Below, one piece after another: positions 1 through 13,753 of a stretch of 64,000 bases of DNA. A program made the position numbers and the translations under genes. The stretch's first letter is position 1; each line of letters begins with the position of its first letter. The stretch comes from Paramecium tetraurelia (taxonomy: Eukaryota > Ciliophora > Oligohymenophorea > Peniculida > Parameciidae), in the NCBI RefSeq assembly GCF_000165425.1, contig NW_001799089.1:417770-481769 (forward strand), given 5' to 3'. The notes under the pieces are model-generated. The model was not told the origin of the DNA and ran no database searches. It saw only the letters and a list, made by a program, of their open reading frames with translations.

Positions 1-1807
1 GCAAAAGGGCCACATCTCTTCATGGAACATCACCCATCAATTAATTTCCACAGGAAATAAATACAACTCAATAAATATAGCCAACTCCCCCAGTGTAAAT
101 TCCATCAAAACTGAATTCCAATAACTTTCCTATCTTAGAAAATACTAGTTAAATGTCAACACCTTAATATTTGCCTTTCATTACAAAACTTTTGAAGAGC
201 AAAAGAATAGTCACATAGAGTTGAACAAAGCTAAATGACTTTTATAAATCTTAAATTATATAATTAACGAAGATTAGATTTTGGAATTAATTAGTAAATA
301 TAAAAAATTCTTATTAAAATTTATTTTTATGGTATACAAAATTCAAAAACAGAAATTATTTAAATAAAACTTGATGCCATTTTGAATTTAAATCAATTCC
401 AATAATCTGAGTATGTTCTCATAAAACTTTTAACATTAATAAGGAGAAATGTAAATTAAGAATTATATAACTGTATGTGTTCTAAAATTCTAATTGATTT
501 CTGATAAGTGCCCTTCTAGTTCTTCAAAATATTAATGGAATATCATAATATATTAATATTTCATCGTTGTTCACATTATATATAATTATTTTGTTTTAGA
601 TAAAATATATCATTAAATCTGAAAATATAGGGAATTAATATAATTTATATTTTGTTGATTATGAGAATTTTAGAATGTTAATTAAAATAATTTGACAAGC
701 GTTGATTAAAACACTTTTTGGTTATAGAGAACAAAACTAAATTACTGTCGATAAGGTAATTGATAATATATAATAAATTTAGGATTAACTATGATAGGTA
801 AAGAATCGTTGAATATATTCATTAAGTAATTAAATATATATATATTTATTAATATCATATAATATGATTAATGATTTGGATATCAACTTTTGCCCACTTT
901 CTCCTTTAGAATTTCATACAAATTAACAGCAGATAATTTCTGAATAATTCTTAGAATATGAGAATCGTTCTAAAAAATGTAGAGTTAGTTCCTAATGTTT
1001 ACTAATAAAAAAGTACTATTTTTAGATCATTATAGAAAAATTAGACAAAAGAAATCTAGACCATCTGTCCTTCGAATAGAAGAAGTAGTTAGAAATGTGA
1101 AGTTGTACAATACTTGTTCGAGCCAACAGAATCTAGAGAATCTGGAAATTATTTAAAATAAACCTCTTGTGAAATCTAGTTGAAAAGATTTAGCTGACTT
1201 GATTTATATTAATACATACTTGTAAAAGTTTGAACTATATAAAGTTTTCATTTTCTCAAATTTCCATATCAAGAAATATAAAAATGGTGGATCAGATTTT
1301 TTAACATACCTTAATTATAGTATGTTTAACCTCCAACTACTTTATGATGGTTTCCCTTCTCGGTAAACATTCAATCCAATGAGTATAAACAAATTAATAT
1401 TAAATTCATACTCGATAAAACTATTATGTGACTCTTGTCAATACATTAAAGATGATCAGGACCTTCAATTTAATGAAGTTTTTTCTTCATTTTTAAGGAG
1501 ACTTTGAGAATATTTACATAATCAACCCAATTAATTTAACGATTCCACAATTGAGATGCATCAAATACTAACCAAATGAAGAAATGATAATTTTGTTTCT
1601 GTAATTAATTATATCTTAGACTTAAATTATATTATGTGAATTATATGAGATGAATATGTTTTTTAGTTGTGAAACAAATAGGAAGAATAAATTGATAAAG
1701 AAATGGCTAAATTATCTAGATTGTGTCTATGTAAAAGGAGAATTACTGAATTTAGTGAAAGTTTTACTTTTAAAAGCAATTTTTATTATATAACATATTT
1801 ATATATT
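1..1807. other. gene-poor left edge
   Basis: AT-rich sequence with frequent TGA in all frames when read with the ciliate code. I could not assemble a convincing open frame or join short open pieces through small introns. A neighbouring gene may end in the first two hundred bases, which are slightly richer in GC, but I cannot show it. No telomeric CCCCAA/CCCAAA repeat is present at the window edge. Confidence 0.5.
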
Positions 1808-2913
<1,106 letters not shown>

Positions 2914-2988
2914 TTTAATATAATTATTTGAACAGATTATTAAAATAAGATATATATATATCCATAAATAATAATAAAAATCATAACA

Positions 2989-3976
2989 ATGGGTGGAGCT
3001 AAAGTTGATTCCAAAGATCCAGTAAGAGGGATCATCTCAGGTAACCCCCAATGTCATTCATTTTTATTTTAGGTGGTATAACCGGTGGAATCGAAATTTG
3101 TATCACATATCCCACTGAGTATATTAAAACTATGATGCAACTCTATAAGGAATACTCATAGAAAGGAGTCAAATATTGCATTGGTGAAACCTATAGGAAT
3201 TTTGGAATTACAGGATTTTATAGAGGCTTAACACCTTTGGTCACATTTTCTATTCCCAAAGTGGCTTGCAGATTTGGTGCCAATGAATGGTTAAAGAACA
3301 ATGTATTCACAGACAGAAAAAGCAGATTCTAAACTTTCTGTGCAGGATTAGGAGCTGGTGTGTTTGAAGCACTTGTTGTAGTGACACCCACTGAAACTTT
3401 GAAGGTCAGAAAAGTCATTTAGAAATTAGGTTAAATTGATACATGATAAATTATCAACCACTCCCAAATATAGAGGAATGATTCACGGTATTGGATCAAT
3501 TGTAAATGAAATGGGATTATCTGGTATTTATAAGGGATTGGTTCCAACTATTGTAAAACAAGGTAGTAATTAAGGTATCAGATTCGTTGTGTTTGAGGAT
3601 ACTAAGAAATTCATCTAAGTATTTTGCAAATATAAGTGTTATAGAAAACTTTTACATTTTTACCTGAACCAGTTGTCTTATTATTTTCAGGAGGTATTGC
3701 TGGTGCTGCATCTGTGATGTGTAATACTCCAGTTGATGTCATTAAAACATAAATGCAAGGTCTTAAGGCTCATTAATATAATGGTGTTTTGGATTGCTGT
3801 AAATAAACTTATTAACAAGAAGGAGTCAGAGGATTCTACAAAGGTAAATCATATATTTCTAGGTTTTAGGAACTGTACCTAGATTGGGTAGAGTTGTTTT
3901 GGATGTAGCTATTACATTTACACTATATGATTATATCGGAAGAGTTCTTAATTTGGTTTGGCCACCAAAACATTGA
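2989..3976 (+). CDS. mitochondrial carrier, tricarboxylate (SLC25A1) type
   Basis: Predicted inner-membrane carrier exchanging citrate-type tricarboxylates with malate. Four introns of 25-32 nt give 292 residues, the normal length of a six-helix carrier. Each of the three repeats carries the carrier signature: [24 protein letters not shown] and [14 protein letters not shown]. Between repeats two and three the gene has [10 protein letters not shown] and KQGSNQGIRF, which closely resemble the citrate carrier subgroup. The start is the first ATG and gives the short N-terminus usual for carriers. It is divergent from the PP2A gene and followed 75 bp later by a kinase. Substrate is inferred from family resemblance only. 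Confidence 0.88.
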
Positions 3977-4051
3977 TAGTTCATATAATTTTATTCAAGA
4001 TAGTAATATAAATCTATAATAAATAAATAAAAATACTAATACAATACAAAA

Positions 4052-5688
4052 ATGACATAAAAAACAATTGATCAATATGTGTTTAATACAAAGGATGTGT
4101 TAGGATAAGGGTCATTTGGAGTAGTTTTCAAAGCGACCAACAAAATAACGGGCAGAGAAGTGGCATTGAAAATGATATCAAAGGATAAAATGTTGAAAGA
4201 TCAAAATGCTATTAATGGAGTAAAGAGTGAAATTTGGATTATGCAAAAACTGAACAATAAAAATATTGTATAATTAATTGATGTCTTAGAAACATCAAAT
4301 AATATTTACATTATTTAAGAGATTTGCGAATCTGGAGATTTAGCTAAGTCTTTATTATTATAAATTCCCTTAGATACTTAAAATAACATTAATTTGTGAA
4401 TGAATAACAGGCATTGAAAATAATGACTGAAATTTTACAAGGTTTCATAGAGTTGATAAAATTTGGAATAATCCATAGAGATTTAAAACCAGCCAACATA
4501 TTAATTCATTAAAACACTTATAAAATTGCTGGTCTGATATTTAATATATTTTCGTAGATTTTGGATTTGCTAAAATTGTAGATAATTTTGCATAACAATT
4601 ATTTTATTCATAAGTAGGTACGCCATTGTACATGAGTCCTCAAATCTTAAAGAACGAAAAATATTCCACAAAATGTGATGTTTGGTCATTTGGATTCCTA
4701 TTCTATGAAATCATTTATGGAAGAAGTACTTATCCCATAAAATGATTTATAGCCCCATGGGTTGCATCATCCATACCCTAATTAGTAAAGAATATAAATA
4801 CACAACCCTTACAATTTTATGATTCTATTAATTAAGTCTCTGATAATGTTAAGGATTTAATTTCTAAATGTTTAGCCATCTAAGAGAGTAAATAAGTATG
4901 TTTACTATAATAGAAGATCGATATAGTTGGTATGATATATTTGCTCATCCTCTCTTTAGTGCTTAATTTTCATAAACCCCAAATCTATAATAAATATGCG
5001 AAGTACTATCTCATTTCTATTAAATAATAGCAAAAGGAACTTTACATTGCTAACCGTTTACGAGAGATATTGGGTGCAAAATAAATTAACAACAATTAGA
5101 TAATTGAAGAATTATAATAGAATTCAGATGACATTATTCTACAAGACAAATTGAAGGAATTATTAATTGACATTGATGCTGATTTGGAAGACTATGCAAT
5201 TTAATACATATTTAATAGTATTGATGAGGATTAAAATGGTTAGATTACATGTTAAGAATTTTGTAATTGGATGATAAAACATGAAGTTATGCATAAATTG
5301 AATTATTTTAGATTATTAATGATTTTTAAGTCAGAAGTACATCAAATACTATCAGCGGTCCATATCAGATCCAATAATAAGAAGTTCAAGATAAGAAAGA
5401 CACTAAAACTATTATTTATAATTTGATTTCTGCGATACAATAATAAAATGAAAATCTGGTAGAATTGTTTTACAAATTTGTAAAAGGGTAAGAAAATATG
5501 AGCTCAGATGATTTTGCAGATCTTTTACTGTACTTATTTATTATTATAATATACTTAGGTACTATGATGATAGTTTATCTGATGATGAAATATTCTCGAC
5601 CTTTTAAGTGTTTGATCTGGATGAAAAAAATGAAATCACACTATAGTAATTCAAATACATTCTTGAATAAGATATAGATGATTATTGA
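4052..5688 (+). CDS. ULK/Atg1-like protein kinase with C-terminal EF-hands
   Basis: Serine/threonine kinase. Seven introns of 26-32 nt leave 1443 nt, 480 residues. The kinase domain fills the first 260 residues: glycine loop GQGSFGVV, ATP lysine in VALKM, HRDLKPANI, DFGFAKI and GTPLYMSPQI. CESGDLAKYL and the segment before the HRDLKP loop resemble ULK/Atg1 and Fused-type kinases. The C-terminal half carries a canonical EF-hand loop, DEDQNGQITCQEF, and a second, weaker one, DLDEKNEITLQQF, so calcium control is plausible. Animal and yeast Atg1/ULK lack EF-hands. A CDPK assignment fits less well because the kinase domain is ULK-like. Autophagy or ciliary roles are inference. Confidence 0.85.
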
Positions 5689-6129
5689 TTCATATTAATA
5701 ATCTAAACTTATTATTATTTAAAAATTTAACATGTAATCAATAAAAATATTCTTATTAAACTAAAATAAGGACTTAAATCATATTTTAAAATACAAATAA
5801 TCATACTATTTTAACAATAGTTCTATCCTTTATTGATAATTAGGATTTGTATTATTTTAATATTAATTTTTATAAAATTTTGAACAGATTTATTAATTAT
5901 ACAAAGTTACAATATTTGTATCTATTTACTTTTAAAACTCAACAAATTTATTAATAAACTGATATATTTCAACCAAATAATTCATTCATTAATTAATCAT
6001 TTAACATAGGTAGAATTTTAAATGAGTAAAATAAGAATCCTAAACAATGTGCTATTTATTAAATATTGGAATATTAAAATTTAATAAAATATTATATAAA
6101 AGATTAATTTTGTTTAATCATTTATTATT
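5689..6129. other. intergenic spacer
   Basis: AT-rich spacer between the EF-hand kinase and the following gene remnant. No open frame with the ciliate code and no structured repeat was seen. Confidence 0.4.
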
Positions 6130-7908
6130 ACTTGAAAGTGGTGATAGTAAATTGATACCCTTTTATGGCACTTTTTAAGGTGTTTTACCAAATGGATTAG
6201 CAGATTGAGGTTATTGATTTTATGCAATCACCTATTATTATTATTCTTATTATTGTTTTGGTATGGAATGTTATTGTTAAAAGGAGGCCTCTTATGGTTT
6301 TGAATAATATGCAGAGTCAGATTTTGGTAAGGTATTACCTAAGTTTTCTTAGTTATTGAAACAAGGTTGAACAAAGTGTTGAAGTGTCTATGAAAATTAT
6401 TGTTAAGGGTTGACCTACTTTTAATTGGCTTTGTCTTAATAGAAAGCTTATTAATATGGGGGTAAAAAACCAGTATGGTGTAGGGGAGTTACTAGTTTTA
6501 AGGCTGGTTTATGCATAGAAGTCATTTGAAATGATGTTTTTCTAGATTAGTTTTATATCGGACTTCTGCTTATGACCATAATGTTTCTTGAATTTTCAGT
6601 AACAGTATTAAGCTTTCTTCCTCTTTCATCCTTGATTGGTGTTTTTTAACTCTAAATCAATATTGTTTGTTTGGTTGGAGTTTTATTAAACCCACTTAAG
6701 GCTGCAGTTGTATTTCTACTTTAAGCTGGACTTAGATATTTTCCAGATCTATCCAATACTGGAGATACACTTCTTTATAATGGAGTTCTAAAATATGATT
6801 GTATAGATAAGTCTCTTAGAACTGGGGATTTACTACTCAATCCCATATCAGGTGGAGGTGAATTAGTTCTTTCAGGCTATCTAGGAGGAGATGTATATCT
6901 CCTTATTTTTGATTATGGCAGAAAAGTGCTGCCTTGTTATTACAAATTAGTATCAAAAAGAATATCAGAAAGGGTTGGTCTTGATTATTCATCAAAGGTA
7001 ATCAATCTTTAAACAAAATTGATCAATTGTTAAGAGTATCTCTTTCTTGCTGATGACAATAAATCCATGATAGATTTAAAATATATAGTTTTTCTTTGAT
7101 AATCTATACACTCCTCCAAGACTCATTATAAATGATAATTGAATACTTGATGTCATAGTCATTAATTCCAATAAGGTGAGTCCGAGTTAAAAAGAATCAG
7201 TTTTGAAAGGATCATCTTTTGGAGTCACTGATTAATTTACTAAGGCATCTAATTATTATGGTGATATGTAAACACTAGCATCTGAATAGGCTAATAATTT
7301 AGCATAAGATGTAATTATTTCTGGATATGCATTATGGTACTATTTGATTAATAATTTTAAGTACCAATATTTTAACTTATTTGGAATTATCTATAAAAAT
7401 TGTTTAGGGATTCAAATCTCCATGAAATAAATCTAACTTCTGTAAAAATGAACAAGCAGAAACTATTTATAAAATTATCTAAATGATTTCGATATAAATT
7501 ACTTTCCAAATTTCAGCTTCTTCCAGATAACTACAATTCTTCTTATGAAAACTGATCACATTATCTAAAGTATTCGGAATATATTCAAAAAAGAATTTTG
7601 TCTATAGAATATTCCCTTTAAATGTTAAATAATTGGATTAACATCCGTAATATTACAATATATTTGGATGATTTGCCTTTTTTCTATCGTTGTGCTCATT
7701 CACATTTAAGTCATGTCTTTAACCACTATGAGATTACTTATTGATCTAAAAATACAGATACTTTCGAAAAGATTGACGGTTTACTTTTAGAATCTCTTCT
7801 CCATAATTAAATCAATCCTAAATATTTGTGCTGCTTTGATCCAATGCATTCTAAATGATCTTCTAATTTGCCATCCATTGAAATAACTTATTCATTGACA
7901 TAAGAGGT
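6130..7908 (+). pseudogene. decayed large membrane-protein gene
   Basis: Several long coding-like blocks on the plus strand lie in different frames and are cut by TGA. Around 6190-6560 one Cys- and Tyr-rich frame contains CFGMECYC and ENYCQGLTYF but several in-frame TGAs. From 6637 to 7090 a frame of about 150 codons is open, with SGYLGGDVYL. At about 7100 the coding sense continues one nucleotide out of frame (FFDNLYTPPR), then meets another TGA after INDN. Blocks at 7160-7450 and 7480-7908 follow; the last has a strongly hydrophobic segment around 7640-7720. The layout suggests a large Cys-rich ectodomain protein with C-terminal membrane segments. Small introns cannot explain all the breaks. 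Family identity is not certain. Confidence 0.6.
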
Positions 7909-8959
7909 TTAATTACCCATTTTTTTATTAACAAATTTTGCTGTTATATATAAATATTAAAAAAATAATATAGAACCAGTGATATCAATTATATAATTGC
8001 TTAAAATATATCATTTTAGGTCTACCAAATATTATAAATCTTGAAAAGAAATTGCTTAATAATATATATCTTATTCTAGAAATATAGAGTTAATCTCAAA
8101 TATAGGAGTCAATTTTTATTTTATAATAATAATTGAATTTCTTAATATCAAATGTTGTCCCTTAAAAACGGAAAAACTAATGAAATTTATTAGAAAGGTC
8201 TAAAAGTGGAGGTATTAAATAAATTACATAGTTGATTCGAACTCAGTAAATGTATGAGGCATTCACAATAAATTGTTAAATTGTCTAGAAATCAATAATT
8301 TTGAATATCAATTTAACAATTCTGCCCACTAAGTCAATTACATTTCAAACAAGACACTACAACTTCAATGTTTGTCAATTGTTTAAGAATTTATAAAATT
8401 CTAAAATATAAATAATATTTATATAGCGTTTTCCTTCAGTAAGTATAGATTAGTTACTTTGAGTGATCTGATACAAGAGTAATCCAATGAAGTTGAAGAT
8501 GATAATTCAAGAGACTTGAACTTGTGAATTTCATCTACACTTGTGTTGAAATTGATTTCTGATTACTAAATATACTATATTGATAAGATTTCTCAGATTC
8601 AATTAAATGAATTACCTATAAAATGAAATAAGAAGTGATGAAAATATTATGATAGAGAAGTTAAAATATCAAGTGTAAAAAAAGATTAAGAATCACAAGA
8701 TTAGAATTATTTATAATTTAATCATTTCATTTTTATAAATATGTAATTACTAATAATATTTCATATATTATTTTAAGGATGAAATCTGATGTTGTTATTA
8801 CTAAAATAATGGTTACTTAAATCGTTTAATAATAATGAGTTAGGTCAGAACATCAATAATTTAAAATCTGACACATTAAATTAGTTTAAAAGCAAAATTA
8901 TTATTAATTCCGTAAACAATAATTTTAAATTATATTTTAAAAAATTTGTTCTTATTAGA
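7909..8959. other. low-information stretch after the remnant
   Basis: AT-rich sequence without a continuous ciliate-code frame. Short coding-like pieces near 8440-8640 (a Ser/Leu/Asp-rich segment) may be the last trace of the upstream remnant, but I cannot join them. Confidence 0.35.
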
Positions 8960-9920
8960 ATGTAAAAACAAAGATAAATACCACTAACCTACTTGTAGAG
9001 TGATGGGGATACATATCCAGTTCCAGAATCTATCGAAGCAGATATTGGAAGTTTATTAACATCACCCTAAACAACTATTTAATCGGAGAGAAAGAAATCG
9101 TTTTAAAGTCCTTTTAGATTAAAAAGATCTCATTAAATTTTAGAATATACAGAATAACTTTATGTCTGGAATTCGTATCTTTCCAGAAAATTCGTTTCAT
9201 CCTGATTGAATAGTTGTAATGATTTGTGTTCACTTTATTATAGTATGACTTTTATTTTCATTATATCATATTTCTAGCAATAAAACACCTTAAATGTTTT
9301 GACACTCTCTACATCATCCAATCCAATATAAGACACTAGTTATGATATCTTATGTCAATAAAACTTGTTAAATTCGTCAAGTTAATTATACTTCGTCTTA
9401 ATTTTAGATGCTATGTTATATATATATATAAATATAATACTATCCAATAAAGTACTAAGTTATTCATCATCTCGATTACAATAATTTCTATACATTATAC
9501 TTAGAAGCATTTCACAATTTATTTTTGATATTGTATAACAAAAAGATTTAAGAGTACGGAAATGCTGATATGATGTTCTCAATTTTAAAGTATGTTATCA
9601 GATTTCATTAAGAATAATTGTTCTTTTTAGATAAAAAACTTCACTATAACTTATAAATTATTAGATTTAGATATGAACTTTGCTTTAAGCACGAATGTTA
9701 GAACTAAACTGTGTTAAAGAGTGAATACTAATAAATTAAATTAATTTAGAATATAATATCCACACATTATAAATATTTCTTTAATTTTATTCCTGTTCCA
9801 AATTTTGATTTTCAGAACTCTAAAAACATTACTGGACCTAGGATTCTCAAAGAAATAAAGTATGTTAGTTATATTAATTTATATAGACTATCTTACGTGA
9901 GAATGATTTATATGTTAAAT
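8960..9920 (+). pseudogene. probable gene remnant, function unknown
   Basis: An ATG opens a frame of 82 codons containing PVPESIEADIGSL and a basic stretch before a TGA at about 9205. A possible 50-nt intron would restore a frame that stops again near 9340, and a further open block continues from there to about 9560 in a shifted frame. Repeated stops and frame changes over a kilobase suggest a decaying gene rather than a working one. A gene with unusual introns remains possible. I recognise no domain. Confidence 0.35.
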
Positions 9921-10049
9921 TAATAAAAGTGATTCATTAATAATTTATAGTAAATCAAGAATAAATTAAAATATTAATATCTGTTTGTAATTACATATTA
10001 AATTATTGTTTTTATAATTAGATTATAAGGTCAAATAAAATATAAAGCT

Positions 10050-10649
10050 TCAGGTTTAGTAATAATAAATCGGTTAAATTCTAATAGTTTTCACATCTAA
10101 TTTTAAGGGTTAAGTCTTTTATGGTGATTCTTTAGAGACAATGGTTTCAGCAGGAATAGTATCTGTTTGAGTCTGTTAATTTTAATATAGAATTTCAACT
10201 TATTGGGATTAATTTATTAAGATGAGTTCATTTTGTTGTTGTTCAGTCTACATAACAGCCTCTTAATACTCAGGCAATTTAATTGGTTAATCATTTATTT
10301 ATTATTCTCTAAGAATGGCTTTTAATTTATTAATTTCATCAATCAACTGGGCATTTTAGGTTTCTTTCTATTTATCTGATTATTGTAATTTATTCAAAAG
10401 GGATTAAATTTATAGTTCTTATTTCCCTATTGTTTAATTATAAGATGAATTTTGTAGTTCAAGTTGATTAATTATTTATTATTGTTTGGCAATAGTCTGT
10501 TACAAAATATCAATTTGAGAGTTTTCTTCTTGAGTTTTTTATATTAACTTTTATTATTCCTGCTTGATTTAGCCTTCATGATAAAAGTAATTGTGATCTC
10601 CCTAACATTAATTCTTGGTTATGTATGCTTTATGTATATAAACAGACAT
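10050..10649 (-). CDS. Gln-rich coiled-coil protein, unknown
   Basis: An intronless frame of 200 codons closed by TGA. Beyond residue 25 it is dominated by Gln, Glu, Lys and Leu in heptad-like spacing (KQEQQKLIQKTQEENSQ, QLIDEINKLKAILREQQ), so a coiled coil is expected through most of the protein. The tail is basic and ends IQPIYYYQT. No known family recognised. The start at 10649 lies only 7 bp from the divergent start of the Cys-rich gene. An in-frame upstream ATG at 10685 would add 12 residues and overlap that gene's first codons, so the shorter start is preferred. Confidence 0.7.
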
Positions 10650-10656
10650 TTAATTA

Positions 10657-11397
10657 ATGTTTTATTTATTATTGATATTACCCATATTTGGAATTGATGA
10701 TGTATAAGTGAGAAGAAGTATAATATGTGGATGTAAATACTTGAGTCCATCAGAGTGTATTGAAGTGGAATGGTGTGAATTGGCTTCTCAATTTGACAAA
10801 TGTCCTATTAATTCTGATTGCATAACTTACCAAACTGAATAAGAATGTGATGAAGCAGATGCTAGTTTATGTGTTTGGAAAGACAGTTAGTGTTTAAATA
10901 AATGTTAAATTTTGGAATATAATACTTGTTAAAATAAAGAAATAGATTCAAATTGTTCATAATTTAATACTACTTCAAGTTGTGAAGCCTTGTCATGGTG
11001 CTAATTTAACATTACTACATCAATTTGTGAACAAAAACTGTAAGTTTCTTGCAGTGATATTTTGAATTCCATTTAATGTGAAGAATATGGTTGTCAATGG
11101 GATGATGATGATATGATAGGTTGTTAAAATAATGATGGAAATTGTAGTATAATTTTGAATAAAGATGATTGCGTGGCATCATATTAAGATAATAGGTAAT
11201 GCATTTGGATAGAAGATTTATCATCTTGCTATTAATCAAAAGATTGTGGTGAATACAAATATGATTAGGATGAACTTGGTCTTTGTGAATCAATATCTAA
11301 TTGTCATTCAGACGAAAATCAATGTCAGAGTTGCGTTTAAGATATGTTTACATTTGAATCAATTTTACAATTAATAAGTATATTTTATTTTTTTTGA
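10657..11397 (+). CDS. Cys-rich secreted or surface protein
   Basis: Intronless, 246 residues. It opens with a signal-peptide-like MFYLLLILPIFG and continues as a Cys-rich chain with many Cys in pairs three to twelve residues apart, in repeating units such as CSQFNTTSSCEALSWCQ, CEEYGCQWD and CVASYQDNRQCIW. The Trp-Cys spacing resembles the periodic Cys repeats of Paramecium surface antigens and their small relatives. The last 16 residues are hydrophobic (ILQLISIFYFF) and could serve as a GPI-anchor signal, but no clear cleavage site is assigned. The start is fixed by the signal peptide and lies 7 bp from a divergent start codon. The surface location is inference. Confidence 0.75.
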
Positions 11398-11400
11398 TTT

Positions 11401-12656
11401 TCATTGTTATTCCTCACCATCAAAATTTTGATCAAATGAGATTATACTATTTCTATGCAAATTAGGAGCATTTTTATCCAAATAATCTGATTGTTCTGTC
11501 ACAAGAATCTGAATACCATCATATTCCTTTTATAATCTATCAATATCCTCTTTTAGAACATTCTTTCTCTAATCCCCATCCTGTCGTCTATATTATTAAC
11601 ATATTTACCTTTAAGGATACCATTTATTCCTTTTTCTATTTGATTTCCCTTATTAGATGATCAGCCTTTTAATTCAATTCTGGCACTGTAATGATATCCT
11701 CACTTTATTTTTTCATTCTCATAAAGTCTGTGTCTTTGAGCATCTCAAAGTCCAATTTTTGATGCTAATTGAATAGTAATGAATTAATTATATCTCTGAA
11801 TTAATTAAAGATATTCTAAATTAAAGGATCTTGTGTAAAATGCAACAATTTATCAGATGTTCCTTATAGAAATTGATTTATTATTTCTTTGATATTAGCA
11901 TGTTGGCTGATCAATTGAAATTCTTATTCTGAATTCTTTTTACTGATAATTGATCTCGAAACAGAGGAATAATTATCAACTCTAATTTATTATTATAATT
12001 ATTACTATAATAAGAGTAATTTAAGCTGATTATTTTCTTCCCTTAAATCATCGTTTTATTATGTTAATTGCTCGTATATCTTCTAGAATTTCTTCATTTG
12101 TTAATCTTAGATCTCTTATAATTTTGATTACGGAATATGCGATTACTATAGGGTTTTCACTTCTTGACTTTTTTCACTTAATTGAGTTTTTAATTGTTTA
12201 TTTTATTTTTCTAGTTCTAATATTTTTGAGTCTTGCTTGTTTATCCTTATCTTAAACTCATCTACTTGCATAATTAATTTCATTTAATCTTATTTTACTT
12301 TTTCGAATTCACTCTTATTACCAGAAGCCTTTTCTTCGAACTTAATAGATATAAATAAAAACTTTAATGAGTCTTAGATTTCTATCAGTAACCTAATGGT
12401 TATTATCATAGAAAGGTTATGATGAATCTCGTTTATTTTTTTCTCTTTCTCTTTCTATTCTCTGTAATTGTATATTCGGACTGATATTATTTTTCTATTA
12501 AAACCAACTAGAATCTTGAGTGATGGAATTGTCAAATCTTTTAATGTAATCAACCTATTTGCTAGTATTATTGAAATCCTATTGAATAGATATTTAACTA
12601 GATTAATATGTAGGAGGATATTGAATTTATTATTATCGACGAAATACTTCAGACAT
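11401..12656 (-). CDS. coiled-coil protein, unknown
   Basis: Two introns of 28 and 22 nt leave 1206 nt, 401 residues. The first 100 residues are Gln/Asn/Ser-rich and probably unstructured; from about residue 90 (RIERERE) to residue 370 the chain is charged and Leu-rich with long heptad runs (EENNQLKLLLLQQQL, KDIDRLQKEYD-like). Stop codons of this gene and the Cys-rich gene are convergent and 3 bp apart. I recognise no named family. Basal body, ciliary or cortical scaffolding would be typical for such proteins in ciliates, but nothing in the sequence proves it. Confidence 0.75.
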
Positions 12657-12904
12657 CTCATTTAACTAAATTAGATGATGGAAATTACACTTTAATTGGG
12701 ATTTCGAAAAGGCTGCTTCATAGCTCTATCTGGAGTGTGACATATTGGACTTTAATTGAAATATTGTTGAGTGTATGATTGATTTTGATTCACAAACATT
12801 CTCTTGGGGGTAGTTTCTTGATTTTTGATTATTCCGGGTCTCAAATAATGTTCTGACATTGAATAGAAATAATTATATTGTCAGTTAATATTTAATATAA
12901 AATA

Positions 12905-13716
12905 ATGGAGATAGGTTAATATAATGATGTAATGCAATATGCCTCTTAATTGGCAGATTTGGCTTTGAATGTTGGTATTGATCTTATTTTGATAAATAAA
13001 TAGGATTTGTGGTGGGTCCTCTAATTGGATACGTGGCTCAATATTAATTGATAAAGCAATAAAAGAGTGTAGGATCATTCTCAACTGATGTCTGTGCGAT
13101 ATTATTGTTTGCAAACTTATTAAGAATTGTATTTTGGTATGAAAAACGGTTTGAAAGCGCATTATTGTATCAATCAGTCCTGATGATCATGATGTAAGTA
13201 ATAAATCATGCTAAATTCTTAAGGTGGAATTATTAAGGTTATGTTTGACAATAAAGAACAACTCAGTTTATAAGAATAAACCAGTTTCATTCTTTGATAG
13301 TCCATTGAATAAGTTTTGGAGATGGAGCTAATTAAATTCTTACATTACTTGTTTGATTGCCTTTTTAACATTTGTATTGATCACTAGTTATTTCAATCTT
13401 GGCAACCCTCAATATTGGGAAATTATAGGATTCCTAAGTTGTGCAATAGAGGTAGAACTAAATTGATAATGATTAGGCAACTTTGGGTTTGCCTTAAGCC
13501 ATAAAGAATCACACATCAAAAAGCGTGAAAGGATTATCATACACTATGATTGGATCATGGTTTGTGGGGGATGCGTTTAAGACATTCTACTTTATAGTGA
13601 AAAACTAACCTGCTTAATTTGTGATGTGCGGAGTAATTCAATTAAGTGTGGATATTTGGATCATGTTATAAATAGCAGTATTTAGTTCTAAGAAGAGTGA
13701 TTTAGCAGAATTATGA
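12905..13716 (+). CDS. PQ-loop repeat membrane protein, SLC66A2/PQLC1 type
   Basis: Seven-helix PQ-loop protein, 237 residues after removing introns of 29, 44 and 25 nt. The first repeat has FVVGPLIGYVAQYQ followed by KQKSVGSFSTDVCAILLFAN; the second has GLPQAIKNHTSKSVKGLS, with the Pro-Gln pair defining the family. WFVGDAFKTFYFIVKNQP and FVMCGVIQLSVDIWIMLQ near the end are very close in pattern to animal PQLC1 (SLC66A2). That protein sits in endosomal and trans-Golgi membranes and has been linked to lipid scrambling and retrograde traffic. The middle intron is long for this genome; the 30-nt alternative breaks the frame. Start is the first Met before the first helix. Confidence 0.88.
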
Positions 13717-13753
13717 TTTATTATGGAATTGATATTTGTGATAATGTTATATA

